Shown here: piece after piece, positions 12,459 through 24,559 of the stretch
Position numbering within the stretch: position 1 is the stretch's first letter
Layout: each line of letters opens with the position of its first letter
NCBI RefSeq assembly: GCF_030704535.1
Contig: NC_081820.1
Location: 18,467,501 to 18,531,500, forward strand
Direction of reading: 5' to 3'
Length of the DNA stretch: 64,000 nt
Source of the DNA: Vitis vinifera
Taxonomy: Eukaryota; Streptophyta; Magnoliopsida; Vitales; Vitaceae
The notes under the pieces: model-generated
The model's database searches: none
The model's input: the letters and a program-made list of their open reading frames with translations, nothing else
What the model was told of the DNA's origin: nothing
Translations under genes and position numbers: made by a program

Positions 12459-13039
12459 GGCCCTGTTTGGTTGCTATTTTTGAAAACTGTTCTGGATAAC
12501 AGTTTTTGAGAATAGATTTTAAGAATAGTTTTTAGTGTTTTTAGAAAAAAAATTGTGTTTGGGAACTGAATTTTGAAAAACAGTTTTTGTTCTCAAAAAC
12601 AAAAAAAAAACATGTTTGGCTTAGTTAATAAAAAAAACATGTTTGAAAGATGTTTTTTTTTTCTTTTCCAATTAATAAAATATTTTCTTCAAGTAACTTT
12701 ATATTATAAATTTATAAATATTTTTAAATACACATTTCATTTAAATTTTAAAAATTATTTAATTTTAAATTTTTTATATAAGTTGATAAATTATTAAAAA
12801 TAAAATAAAATATGATGTATGTATTTCACATGGGTCTTTTGTCCATCCTACTTTTACAATTATAAATTAAATTTATAAGCAATATTTAATCATTAGAAAT
12901 TAAAACAAACATCACATAACACTAATGAGAACTAGTTAAGTTAACAAATATATATAAATTCTAACAAAACACTAAAGTGTTGACAAATATTTAAAATTAA
13001 AAATAAGATAAGTCATGGATTGACATTAATATAATTTGC

Positions 13040-14333
13040 TCACATCACTTCAGCAATTTGATCTCTACAAGCTGCCATAGTTGCTGCACTCTCATCTAAT
13101 AAATCAATTGAATGGTTTCTGCTACTTGTGCTCTCTTCTTCACCTTCGATTGAAAGGTCTTCTACCTCATATTCTCTAAACAACTGATCATTCCGAGTTG
13201 ATAGACGAATCCAATTATGAAGGGTACAATATGCAACAACAATTGATGGTTGCCTACTTGGCTTATAACAAGGCATCATCCTTAATATTGGAAATCGGGT
13301 CTTCAAAACACCAAAACATCTTTCAATAATATTCCGAAGAGATGAATGTCTATAATTAAAAAGCTCTTTATACCTGATAGGTTGATTACATCTACCCCGA
13401 TATTCTTGTAAATGATATCGCTCACCTCGATATGGTGGTAAAAATCCAGATATACAAGGATAACCAGAATCAACTACATAATATTTTCCTTCACTTGGCC
13501 AAGGAAAATTGACTTCTAGTCTAGTCAATGCATCTAAAAAGACACGTGCATCGTTTGTTGTTCCTTCCCAACCAGCATAAACAAATGTAAACATCATGTC
13601 AAGATTACATGCACACATAACATTTTGTGTTATAACTGTTTTTCTACCTCTAAAACTGGTTTGTCTATCAGCTGGGACCCATGCACTAATATGAGTGCCA
13701 TCAATTGCACCAATACAGTCCTACAACAACAAACATTTATTATTATTAAGGAAATAAATTAAATAATCGTCATGAAATTCACATTTATAAATATTTTTTT
13801 ATAAACTCTTACCTTAAACCATGGAAAATATTTAGGATTACTAGCAATATATGAAGACACCTCATTGGTCATATTGTTATGACATATGAGAATTTTGCCA
13901 AGTCGACATAATGCACGTCTAACTTCTTTAAGTGTCGAGCGACAGTCTCTATGGAGTGTTGAAAACGGTCTGCTACAACCCTCATTCTTACATTATGTCC
14001 AACGATTAGTAAGAACATAGCCACTGCCTCTTCAATTGTGACAAATCGTGTATCCTGTAAGTTTTCATGTCTCTTAAGATGATCACAAAGGTTCATAAAT
14101 GTTTCTTTATCCATCCGAAATAGTTCATAGCATGTCTGAGGATGACCTTCTATCATATCTCTTACAAATTGTGCACCACTTAACATTGATGTCCTTTGAG
14201 GTGTCTTGCATAAAAATATTTCCTCATACTCATTCATAATGTGAGCAATAAAAATTTCATCTAAATCATTACCCTCTTCAGAAGATGAAGTTGACTCGTA
14301 TAGTGAACCACTACTTATGCTATTATCATCCAT
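13040..14333 (-). pseudogene. PIF/Harbinger DDE transposase, one frameshift
   Basis: Two exons: 14333-13813 (start MDDNSISSGSLYESTSS) and 13720-13040, with a 92-bp intron (donor GTAAGA, acceptor TTGTAG). The N-terminal part matches the helical domain usual in plant Harbinger transposases (FRMDKETFMNLCDHLKRHEN). The catalytic part shows the three acidic motifs in order: AIDGTHI (first D), NDARVF (second D) and IIERCFGVLKTRF (E). The frame fails at about 13929-13931, where one base is missing relative to the frame that continues NNMTNEVSSYIASNPKYFPW in the next frame. The rest, to the C-terminus CRDQIAEVM, is open. Its role would be excision and integration at TWA sites. Confidence 0.93.
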
Positions 14334-14533
14334 TGGTTACTACATAAAACAAATGAACTCACAATATAAAATAGTACGAAATGAATATTAAAGTAGTTAT
14401 AATATAAGTTTCATAACCATAAATAACATCCATACAATGACAAACTAAAGAGCATGGTAAAAGATTCTAACCAAAAGATAAATAGTACATATTACAATGT
14501 CATCATAATAGTTATGCATCCAAACATTCACAT

Positions 14534-15600
14534 TTAAAGTCTATCAAGCCATGTCATTTTCCTCTCATCAGGCATATTCATAAATATCTCTCTCCACTCC
14601 GGCATTGTGAATTTCTCAACAGCTTTTAAATATTTGTCATTATCCAACAATTCAATGGTTTGTAAGGCTGCCATGCACCTTGTTATGCTAAAATCAATGG
14701 TACCTCTACTAGTAGCTTCACTACTAGTTCCACTCTTATATCTGTCCACTCTAGCCAATAATGCCTCAATTCTAGCTCGAGATGTTTCTGTTCTAGCCTT
14801 TGATGTCTCAACCCAAGCTTTCAAAGCATCTCCCATTTGACTTAATCTGGATTCTTTCTTACCTCTATGCTCTAATAAAGAATCAGTTACACGCTTTCCA
14901 GAACGGGTGGTCACTCCTCCTACCATTTCTGGTTGTGGAGGATCATCAGGGATCTCAGTATCTACATCCACATGCACTCCACCATGTTCCAAATTGTCAT
15001 CCATCTCATCTTCATCATCAATGTTTGGTGGATCTTGGGTGGAAGAGTAGTGGAGGGCATCGGTTGTTGTTGATGGATTAAAGATCAATCCCAGCAAGTT
15101 GTAGTTTGGGCATCCCTTTGAGCAGAATCTTTTTGCATTTGGGTGTGCCTAATAGAAGAAAAAAAAAATTCACTCTTAGTGTTTACCAAATATTTAAATT
15201 AAAAAGTAATTAGTTTAAAAGTTATTTTTACCCGAATGTAATTTTGTCAGGTTTCCTCTAGAGCATGCACTGTGTTAGTTTCAGCATCCCAACCAAATCC
15301 AGTATGCTTTAAAAGATCAGAGAACTCACGGTGCATTGCACGTAGTCTATTAAACTTTTGTTTAAGCTGCTTCAAGTTGAAATTTCTTTTCCCTTGACTA
15401 TTGACCTCAAGTAAGATCCTTCTCCATGTGTTGGTACTAAATGTACCACTATCCATGTTACCTTTATTAACTTCATTTACCATGATGTCAATAAAGATTT
15501 TCTCTATATTACCTCTCCATGTTCCTGCATCCTCAACATCTGTTATCTTAGTTGTCATCTGTACAATCCCATCACAAATAAGAACTCTATGAGGAGACAA
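14534..15600 (-). pseudogene. PIF/Harbinger ORF1, Myb/SANT-like DNA-binding protein, one nonsense codon
   Basis: Two exons: 15600-15232 and 15148-14534 (donor GGGTAAAA, acceptor CTATTAG, phase 0). The N-terminal Myb/SANT-like domain includes STNTWRRILLEVNSQ and LKQLKQKFNRLRAMHREFSD. After VHALEET a TGA stands where related proteins have Trp, followed in frame by QNYIR and, in exon 2, AHPNAKRFCSKGCPNYNLLG. The C-terminal part has an acidic linker, then a region rich in RTETSRARIEALLARVD, ending MPEWREIFMNMPDERKMTWL. ORF1 partners the transposase in DNA binding and nuclear import in studied family members. The start Met is tentative. Confidence 0.88.
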
Positions 15601-16721
15601 CTTTTAAAACCACCAATAGAAATTAAGGCTATGTTTAAATGAGAATTAAGATTGTTGACGTATAGTGTAGTGTATAAAAATATGAAAGAAAAATAAATAA
15701 AAATAAAAATAGATTTGATATTAATTAAATTTTAAAGACTTTTTTTTTTTTTAGTTTTTATAAAATTTGAAACAAAAATTGGGGAAAAAATGAAAGAAAA
15801 GTAAGTTTGATTAATTTTATATTTGATTAATTTTAAAATTAAAATATTTTTTTTATATTTTTTTAAAATAAATCGAACATGATAAAATCATTTTTATTAT
15901 TATTTTTATTGATTTAATATTTAATTTTATTAAAAATTATAGTATATTCTATTAAGATGAGATAAATTTTTTTAAAAAGAATTAATTTAATATTTATAAC
16001 TAATCTAAATAAAATAAATAAGACATCAAAATAAATGCAAGTAAGGAGATGGTCACATCTCTTTCCACTTATTCTCCACCACCCCAAGAAAATAAATGAG
16101 TAACATCCAAGAGCTAATCAGTGCAGAGTCCGAGTTCAAGACTGACTTAACCCTCAGAATATGCTGATGGATATTCCCCTTTGACCGTTTGATTTCAATA
16201 ATGTTAAAAAATTAATTTTTTAATGTTTGATTTATTACAAAAATATACCATTAAAATTAATTAAAATTTATATATTTTAAATTATATAATCATATGAAAA
16301 AATTAAAATAAGTTTGAAGTAGTATATAGAAAATAATTTAATAATTTTGATTTTATTTTTTATTTTTATTTTGTACTTTATTATAATTTTTTAATTATTT
16401 TTGCTTTCATGAAATCGGAAGGTGGGAAGAAGGGAAGAAGCAAATAGTAGAGGTCAATGGTCATCAACTGGATTTAACCGGGCTTTGGAGTCTGGATGAG
16501 AGAAAGGAAAAGCATATCTAGAGAGAGAAAGAGTTCTTGGTGATTCAACACCTCATCTTCTTCTGATTCTCTTCATTTTTTCCATTTTCCTTGAGGTATT
16601 TTACCTGTCAAGCTTGGATTTTCCCGTTTGATTTCCATGTCTTTAAGTAAGGTTTTTGTTTTTTTTTTTAACAGAACAACTCAAGAAAAATCAAAACAGG
16701 AAAAAATCAGGAATTTTTTTT

Positions 16722-16939
16722 TCTATTTTCATTCTCGTTCCCCACTTTTCTCAGCATCCAAACAGGAAAATATAAACGAAAAAAAAAAAAAACTAACAAC
16801 AGGTGATAAAAAAAAAAACTCAGATCTCATTCTATTTTCATTCTTGTTCCCCACTTTTCTCAGCATCCAAACAGGAAAATATAAACGGGAAAAAAGAAAC
16901 TAATAGCAGGTGATAAAAAAAAAAGGCTCAAATCTCATT
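16722..16939. repeat. 109-bp tandem duplication inside the Harbinger element
   Basis: Two adjacent copies beginning TCTATTTTCATTCTYGTTCC, at 16722 and 16831. Both continue through CAGCATCCAAACAGGAAAAT and an AGGTGATAAAAA tract. They differ by a few substitutions and poly(A) length. Located in the 5' non-coding side of the transposon's genes. Confidence 0.85.
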
Positions 16940-17369
16940 CGAATAACATAACTGATATCTCTTTACCCAGATCTAACATTTTCCTCAACAAATATTGCCA
17001 AAAAAAGCCTATTTTACTAGATCTATAAAAAATAACTTCAACATATGCGGAAATTACCTTCGTTTCTTGCTACTGGAGATGTCACGACTGTGCTGGAGAA
17101 GAGGCGACGCGACTGTGCTGGAGAAGAGATGAGAACGGGAAGAAAAAAAAAACACGGAGAACATATGGTTTTTTTGTTGTTTAATTTTGTTCTATAAACA
17201 GTAAAAGAACGGGGAAAACAATATTTTGTTGTTCTCTAAACAGTGTCATTTTGATAACACGAGGAACAACAAAAACAAAAATGACTCTCTCAACCAAACA
17301 AGTTTTTGGTGTTTTTTGTTTTCAAGAACAGAAAACAGTTCTTGAAAACACTAAACAAACAGGCCCTTA

Positions 17370-20012
17370 CCCTAGGATTTGTAGACAAACATGAATCTCA
17401 CACTTAAAAATGTTTGCTATTTGGACTCAGTTTATGTGTTGGTGGAATTCATGTATCTTATCAGTTTTTCCATTGTCTGCTCAGGACCTTAGGCTTTGAG
17501 ATTTTCTTCTCCCTCTTCTCTGAGGAGTTTTTTTTAATAGAAATAGTTGGGTTCTCTTAAATGGGGATTTCTCATTTGTGTAAAAATTCTCTATGATTAG
17601 TTCATGTCATGTAGAAAATTATTAAGGGTTTTCATTACTTAAGTATCGTTCAACAAACAAATATGAGATTCATTACTATTGTAATACCAACTTTGCTAAA
17701 AGCTTAGATATAGAAAGAAAAATCAATAGAAATTATAGATAAATAATCGAGGAAATGGTAGTAGGAGAGACCCCTATTTGGAATCTCTTAACTGTAACTT
17801 TTGCATCATACTAAGCTACCTTTTTTTTTTTTTTACTAAAAACTCAAGTTGTTACAAATTAGAAACTTTTTGTATATATATTATATTTATCTTACATTTT
17901 TAAAAATCATTTTCAAAAATTTTAAAATTTGAGATAGTACAATTTTTTTTATTTGAACTTTTTAAAAATAATTTTAAAACCATTACATTTTCAATATAAA
18001 TATTTTAGAGTTCTTATATTTTATATAAAAATTATTATAATTTCTTTTTTTTGAAAACAAAAAACACAAAGTGTATCCAACCAAAGACCTTAACAACTTG
18101 GAAAAATGGCCCTTGAATTGACATAGCGATAAGACCATTTTCATCGTGAGCTTCAAAACAAGCACATTTGAGATGAAGTTCAAATTGGGAAGGTGAGATA
18201 ATAAGATCTAAGAAGCTCTTGAATTACAATACTAGTTTGGGATAACCTTCATTCAGTTATTGTGCTTGCAAGTCTATACTGGTATGAAAGGAGCTTCGGT
18301 TTTTGCTTTTATTGTGTACTATATGAAAACCACCAGGACATTCATCCTCCTTGAATAAGTAAGGATTACATGCCACTACATCATGACAATAACAATAACA
18401 TGTGCCCTTTGGCAGTGTCATAACCATTGGGTTTTAAGTTATGTATATTGAGATATGTTGCAACATTTTTAATGTGATATATGATTCTTTTTTGGTCATT
18501 GGTATCGTATGCATTGATAGTTTCTTTTTCTCTATTACTTTAATGGATACTTAGCTCAATCAATTCACATTGTATACAATTTGAATGTAAGTGGATACAT
18601 AAAGGACACAAATGTGGGTTCCTTGTAAACCGATATTACGGTTCACAATAGTCTATGAAGTTGAATAGTTCAATAATATTGTGATGTGTTACCTCCCTTG
18701 TAGGTGGGATGATTTATCTTGATTATCAAAGTGGGTCTCTAAGGTAGTATACCAATGTACATAAATTACACATCGAATAGGACCTACAAGTAAGCAAGAA
18801 ATATTGTAATCGTCTCATGGTTGCTCACAATAAGGATTTCTTCAACGACTTTAAAGCAGAAGGTGAAGGAGATGCATAATCTTCACAAACTTCTAAGCAC
18901 GCAGAACTTTTTTCCAGCAATCAGGCAACATAAACATGAGTTGTTGATGAACTAGTTTTCTTCAGGTTTTAGACAAAACAACCCAATTGCTCAATTAATT
19001 TTAGATTCTGACTAGCTATGACATCAAAGCCATGGATTTTACATGTTTGCTTCTAGATGGTACTTTCTTGCTCTTAACCATTATTCTCTTGCTTACTTGT
19101 CATATAAACAACTTTAGTCTCCAATAAATAGCCAAATTTATCATGCAGCTTCCCAATTATTTGACTTGCAGTAGATATACTTCCCCTCATAAGCCAAAAC
19201 TTCATAATTCACTTTTGTCTTTTCTATTATAGTTTGGACTGCATCCCAACTCTGTAATGAATTAGAAATTACACTTTTTAAGTCCTCATTATTGTTTGTC
19301 TTGATCATATAATACCTTTGGAGTCTAATTTTTTCTCATTCTCTAAGGACTTTATAGGAAGAGCTTTAGAAACATCCGAGTTAAGACATTTTGACTTTAT
19401 GAAGTTTCATGAAGGGATTTGTCAAAGCCTACAAGCCTACCTTGTGAATAGGATCCTTTGCACATAAGATTGTTGGACTATAGTGTTCTAGTGCAAAAAT
19501 AATAGGCAGGTAAGCATAAGCATCTCCGGTCCATATTTCAAGCCTTGTGTCCAAGTTCTAACATAGCAACCATCAATTGGTAATTGCTTCTCAAATGAGC
19601 AATAGGCATGGTCAACCTTCTTAGTAACATCTCCACTAATCATCCATGCATAACCTAACTGCGATTTTTAACCAACTCTCTAGTAGCCATTGTCTTTCTT
19701 CGTTCCAAGATGGTCACAGAAGAGCATGTTCCGAAATGGAGTTTGATAGGATCCCATTTCTGTGTCTCAAGGTTTTTTGTATAGGGAATGTCCAGTTAAA
19801 TAGTTTTTCCATGTGAACTAACACTATATTTGATTTTGATTGAAGTATCAGCCATATCAACATATCCTTTGTAACTTGTAGACACAAGTGCATGTTGAGT
19901 CATAGAAGATACTATCGTCTCTAAGTGAGTTAATAGTTTTGCAACTCTAGCCTTTGAGAAACAATAGTGGCAAAACCCTAAAACCCATTATAAAACCCAC
20001 TTGGGCTAGACG
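17370..20012. other. Intergenic, no gene recognised; scattered coding-like fragments
   Basis: After an AT-rich stretch (17820-18060) the base composition becomes more balanced and short minus-strand translations look protein-like, for example about 18290-18390 (CHDVVACNPYLFKEDECPGG) and 19500-19620 (DGCYVRTWTQGLKYGPEMLM). They are interrupted by stops and I cannot assign a family. Decayed transposon coding sequence is the likeliest source. Confidence 0.4.
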
Positions 20013-20270
20013 TCACCAGTGTTGAATCCTCCATAGCCCTTTTTGCAGCTCATTACTGATAAAAGATCTTTTGTCATGAATCATAGAAGTTAATCCATGA
20101 GAAACCCATGAAGACAATAGTATGAACATAACCTTGCTACCGGTCGTATTGAATTGTTTCATAATAGCTTCTTGTTGCTTTGCAACTTGCTCCTTGGACT
20201 CATTGGCTTGTTTTCTTAAAGCATCCACAGTTACTCCAGAATTCTTTAGCTCGTGGAGAAGAGCACTCAA
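20013..20270 (-). pseudogene. Coiled-coil ORF fragment, possible CACTA/En-Spm remnant
   Basis: Minus-strand open frame of 85 residues, starting MSALLHELKNSGVTVDALRK and continuing with QANESKEQVAKQQEAIMKQF. The heptad-like Leu/Gln/Glu pattern resembles the C-terminal coiled coil of plant Ptta/En-Spm-type transposon proteins. That assignment is weak: no DNA-binding or catalytic motif is visible and the upstream minus-strand sequence is interrupted. Confidence 0.3.
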
Positions 20271-20698
20271 ATAGTGTCCAAATCACAAATGAGAAGACAA
20301 GAATGTGGTTATAACAAAGGCAAGAAAGTAAATAGATGAGCCTAAATATATGCATATTCACACAAAAAATCATATAAATAATAGATGAAATTGTATATCC
20401 ATACATAAATCATAAGGCAACATCTAATAAAATGACAATAAAACAAAAGTGAAAAACAGTATAATAAATAAAGATAAATAGGGAATTCAAAATATCCATA
20501 TTTGGAAAGCTCCCTTCTACTTCTCTTCTCTTGCAGCTATCCTTCTCCTCTGCTCATTTTCCTCTACCTAGTGATTACTACTCAAAAAGTGTTATTTCAT
20601 AGCTTGTAATTAACTCTTTTAAACACTTTTGAGTAGTAGTTATTGCCTTTTAACCCAATTAACATGTTAAGGACCCTTGCAATCAATTCTAATCAAAT
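20271..20698. other. Intergenic, no gene seen
   Basis: AT-rich flank between the coiled-coil remnant and the gypsy-type LTR. Contains a local near-repeat of ACTCAAAAGTG / CACTTTTGAGTAGTA (about 20580-20640) forming a short imperfect hairpin. No coding signal. Confidence 0.6.
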
Positions 20699-22507
20699 TG
20701 TGTTAAGTTTTGGTGTTTTGATAGCTTATTGATCACCAAAGCAATCCGAGATTGAGGAGAGTTATTTGGAATCTATGGCAAAGCAATGGAAAGTTCAGAA
20801 ACATGAAGAACCAAAGCTTTGAAGTCCTTTGTCATAAGCAAATCTGGAATGCAAGGAGAAGAAGCAAAGAGAAATATGCCATGAAGCATTCTTGATGACA
20901 GTCATGTCAGCCACTTTTGGAGTACTTCCTGAAGTCCAATTTATGCATGCTATATGTCGTTTCGAAGCTCAGGAAGTCAACAATCCAATGCTTCAAACAG
21001 TGTGCAATTTGGAGTTGAAATGAAGAGTTACAGCCATTGTAAGCCGATCACTCCAAGCTGAAGGAAGAATTTTGCACAACGCTGCGAAATCACCCTTTTG
21101 TTGCAAGATGATTTCGCAGCCTTTTTGTACAATGCTGTGGATTCCCCCCTGAAGTTTCCCGTCACGATGGAAGCCGAATACCACAAGTTGAAAGATCACT
21201 TCGCAACGTTGCGAAATCAGCCGTTTGCTGCGAAGTGATTTCGCAGTCCTTTTTGTGCATCTGCGAAATCTTGCAGACCTCGTTTGCACCTGCGAAATGG
21301 TCCCTAGTGCTTCCCAATATTTATGACCGACACTTGGAGATATTTTTCATCAAATTTTTGTTGTCTAAATCCCAAAATTCTCCTTGTAAGCCACCAATTA
21401 TAAGTTTCCTTAGCTTTTAAGTTAGGAAAAAGACTAAATATCCATGTAATAATTAGTATTGTAATTTTTCATATAAATAGCTCTTGAGAGCCTGTAACAA
21501 GGGACGACCCTTTTTGTAAAAGTTGGTGAGGAAGTAAAATACAGAGCTTTGCTTTGCCTTACCTTCTCACTTTGATTGTATTTTTCATTTTCTTAGTTAT
21601 GCACTCTCTGAGGAAGTTTCCCCAGGGAATGAGTAACTAAACCTTTAATTCCTTGGAGCTAAGGTTGTCGGGAAAGGTTCCAAGTGCATGAATTAGTAGC
21701 TTTGTGGTTTCAGCCATGAATGAAGAGTAAGTGTGACCCTTTTGTGATTTATTTATGTTTTTAGTTAACTTAAAACGCCTTGAAGTCACCTGGGCCAACA
21801 CTTGGTAAGGCAAGTGATCTCCGTCCAAGGAGATGCACTAGTTTACCCTTTGCGAGCCTCTGGGAGGTGACTTGAAGATAGGATTTTCTAGAATTGCCAA
21901 CACTTGGTAAGCTTTTGGACTCCAAGGAGACATCCATTAGTTATCTCTTGCAAGCTTTTGAAGGGAAGTCCAAGGTTAAAGATCATCTTGAATGGTAAGT
22001 GTTCGTGAGAGGCATGAACCATTGCAAGTTGCATCAGTGAGAGGGAATTAAAGCTGAAATCCAATTAAGGGATGCTTTTATACAGCACCGATTAGAGAAT
22101 TGACTATATGTTAATTCTCTAATGCGAGAAAATGAACCAACTGATCGGAGCTATGTTTTTGCATGAGGAACCTCCCCTGTGAACCTAAATCTCCAAGGAA
22201 TGTTTTTCTTCATAAGTAATTTCCATTACTTGTTTTGCCGTTAGCTTAAATCTAAATCTTTTTAAACCAAAGTTTGTGTTTTATTTCTTGAGCTAACCTT
22301 GAAATGAAAAGGCACCAATTCACTTTGAATTGGTATCATTTGTAATTTGGAAACCCTTCCCAGTGAACGATCCTAGAACCACTATACTATAGTAGCTTTG
22401 TCTTTGCTACCCTAGTATATGGTGTAACAGGTTATAAATTTTGTTGATTACTCCCTCAATCAAGGAGCACTAGCTAGATACCAATCAGCTGAGACACCAA
22501 TTGGGCA
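20699..22507 (+). repeat. Gypsy-type solo LTR
   Basis: About 1.8 kb beginning TGTGTTAAGTTTTGGTG and ending CACCAATTGGGCA. It is flanked by CAAAT (20694-20698) and CGAAT (22508-22512), a 4-of-5 match to a target duplication. The layout and wording (a run of TGCGAAAT/GATTTCGCA motifs at 21060-21300, GTGTAACAGGTTATAAATTT near the end) match a gypsy LTR family I associate with grape. No primer-binding site or polypurine tract adjoins either end, so a solo LTR is likely. Confidence 0.6.
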
Positions 22508-22729
22508 CGAATCACCTAGAACAAAAAACCACTAGAAAATGGATAACTTCCACCCTTTCTAATGTCTCCTCTATATATCATTTATTTCTCTCTTTCTCAT
22601 TTTCTGGCTATTTTTTTTTTTTTTTTTTTATCTCTTCTTTTGTTGGTCAGAAAAGTCATTGATGTTAGGACACATAATACACATGAAGAATGCCACAACC
22701 ATATATGTGTGTATGATATATATAAAAAA

Positions 22730-23249
22730 TGTTGGATAAGAAAATTATGGACACGGGCAAATCAAAATCATGTATTGCCATTTATATTTAGCAATAGCAT
22801 GTAAACCAAATTAGAATTGTATATTGTCATTAATATAAATGACAATAGCATGTAATCTAATATAGAAACTTGGTGGTGATAGGAGTCTATAAATAGAGGT
22901 CTCATCTCTTCATTCTATTCACCCCATAGTTGAGAGAAGAAGAATGGTACCACTCTTTGAGTAAAAAAATCTTTGAGTGAAAAAGTAAGGTTCTCTTAAG
23001 AGTTAGAGAATTATTATTCTCTTGGGTGTAATTGGATTTTGGGTTTGTGAGGAGTGAGTATAAACATTTATGATTATTTTTCTCCCTATAATAAAGATTT
23101 GCAGCACCTCCGTGGACGTAGCCTACTTTGGGTGAACCATGTAAATTTCATGTATTGATTTTGTCTGCTCTATTTCATTATTATTTCCATGTTTTTGTTC
23201 GCTTAATTAATCTAGTCTTTTTGGGAGGTTTTTAGTGACATTCCTATCA
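22730..23249 (+). repeat. Copia-type LTR, degraded
   Basis: Contains a TATA box TATAAATAG at 22888-22896, a transcribed-leader-like region, and near the 3' side the motif CCGTGGACGTAGCC followed by GGTGAACCATGTAAAT. The GTGGAYGTAGGC...GAACCAYGTAAAT arrangement is typical of the R-U5 part of Ty1/copia LTRs in plants. Boundaries are approximate (TGTTGG at 22730; CA near 23249). No clear target duplication. Confidence 0.55.
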
Positions 23250-24559
23250 GTTGAACTGATCGGTTCAATTTTTAAAACATTGGCTTATATAATTTCTAGT
23301 ATCAAATACTATGCAGAACTTCCTTTGGCATGATCATCTCTTTTAATTTTGGTTTTTATGCACTCTAGTTTTATTCCTGATATATAGATTTCTAATTTGA
23401 ATGAAGAAATGGAATTAAAAGTATGAACATGAAATTTATATTTGTGTTTAAAATTAGTAAAAATTACTATGCATTGGCTTCATTTTGTTTGGCTCATGAA
23501 ACCCACTTGAGGGCCTTTTGTTATTAAGTGGGTAGCCCATTGATGGTTCTTGCTGAAACCTGTGCTTGGGCCTTATTTGTGGGCACAAACACCTAGGGAT
23601 GTGTACTAAAAAAATTTAGGGTTTTGTTGAATGAGAAAAAAAAGGAGAGTCATGGAAAGAAAAAAAATTTAGTCATTGTAAGACTCATTGAAGCAAGTGC
23701 CTTGTGGGATTTTTTGTTTTCTCCTTTTCTCCAACTTTTTTTTAAGGTTTTGTTGGACTAATTTGTGATGATATCAATTCTTTTTTCTTTTGGGATACAA
23801 ACTTCTCATAAGCTTAAATAGAGACATTTGTAATATTTTTTCATATTATAGTCAATTGTTGTCAAGCATAATATCGAAACACGTTAAATTTTGATGTTTT
23901 GATTTTTATGGGTTTGATAAATTACCTTTTAAAATCCTATTATCCATTTTTTTTGGTGGTTTGGTAGGAAAGTTATTGTAGATTAATTCTACTCAAATTG
24001 AGTTGATAAATAGATACATCATTTTTATATATTGGTATTGATAATTGATTTTAAAAAAAATATATCTCGTTTTTCTAACAAAAACTACAATGTTAGAATT
24101 TTCTTTCCAACTAGAAAATACATGAAAATTCATTGAAAAGAAAAACAATGTAAATAAATTTTATGATAAATAATCTTGGTTCCACATAATGCATTTTGAA
24201 TTTTATAATTTTCATTTCAATATTTTTTTTTTCTTCTAACAAGCAGAAAACTATTTTTAAGGACAGTTGGAAAAAAGGAAATAGTATTTAAATATAAGTA
24301 GACAATTTTTGAAAAAAACTCCCTCATGGCCTTATCACATCATTCTTATTTATTTAAAAAGACAATAGTATAAGTAATAGGTTGCTATTGGTAAAAATGT
24401 TAGATTTGTATTACTATATTGTTGAGTTTATATACAAATTACAAGAGTATGTATAAGTAATAAAATAACAAAGAAAATAAATAAAATTCCTATAATAATG
24501 CTATGTCATAACTATACAACTAACACTACGATTTTGGAGGTGATTCGAGAGATGATTCC
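23250..24559. other. Intergenic, no gene seen
   Basis: AT-rich sequence without credible coding. At 23255-23280 the sequence GGTTCAATTTTTAAAACATT resembles one end of the foldback element at 27864-28402, possibly an isolated end of the same family. Confidence 0.6.

Larger units (their letters stand above)
12459..17366 (-). mobile_element. PIF/Harbinger DNA transposon, full length (4.9 kb)
   Basis: Left end GGCCCTGTTTGGTT and right end reverse-complemented GGGCCTGTTTGTTT form imperfect terminal inverted repeats. They continue into GAAAACTGTT / CAAGAACTGTT. TTA flanks both ends (12456-12458 and 17367-17369), the 3-bp target duplication typical of PIF/Harbinger. Inside are both proteins this superfamily uses: a DDE transposase and a Myb/SANT-like partner, both on the minus strand. 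Each has one visible inactivating lesion, so this copy is probably not autonomous, though it could still be mobilised in trans. Confidence 0.92.
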
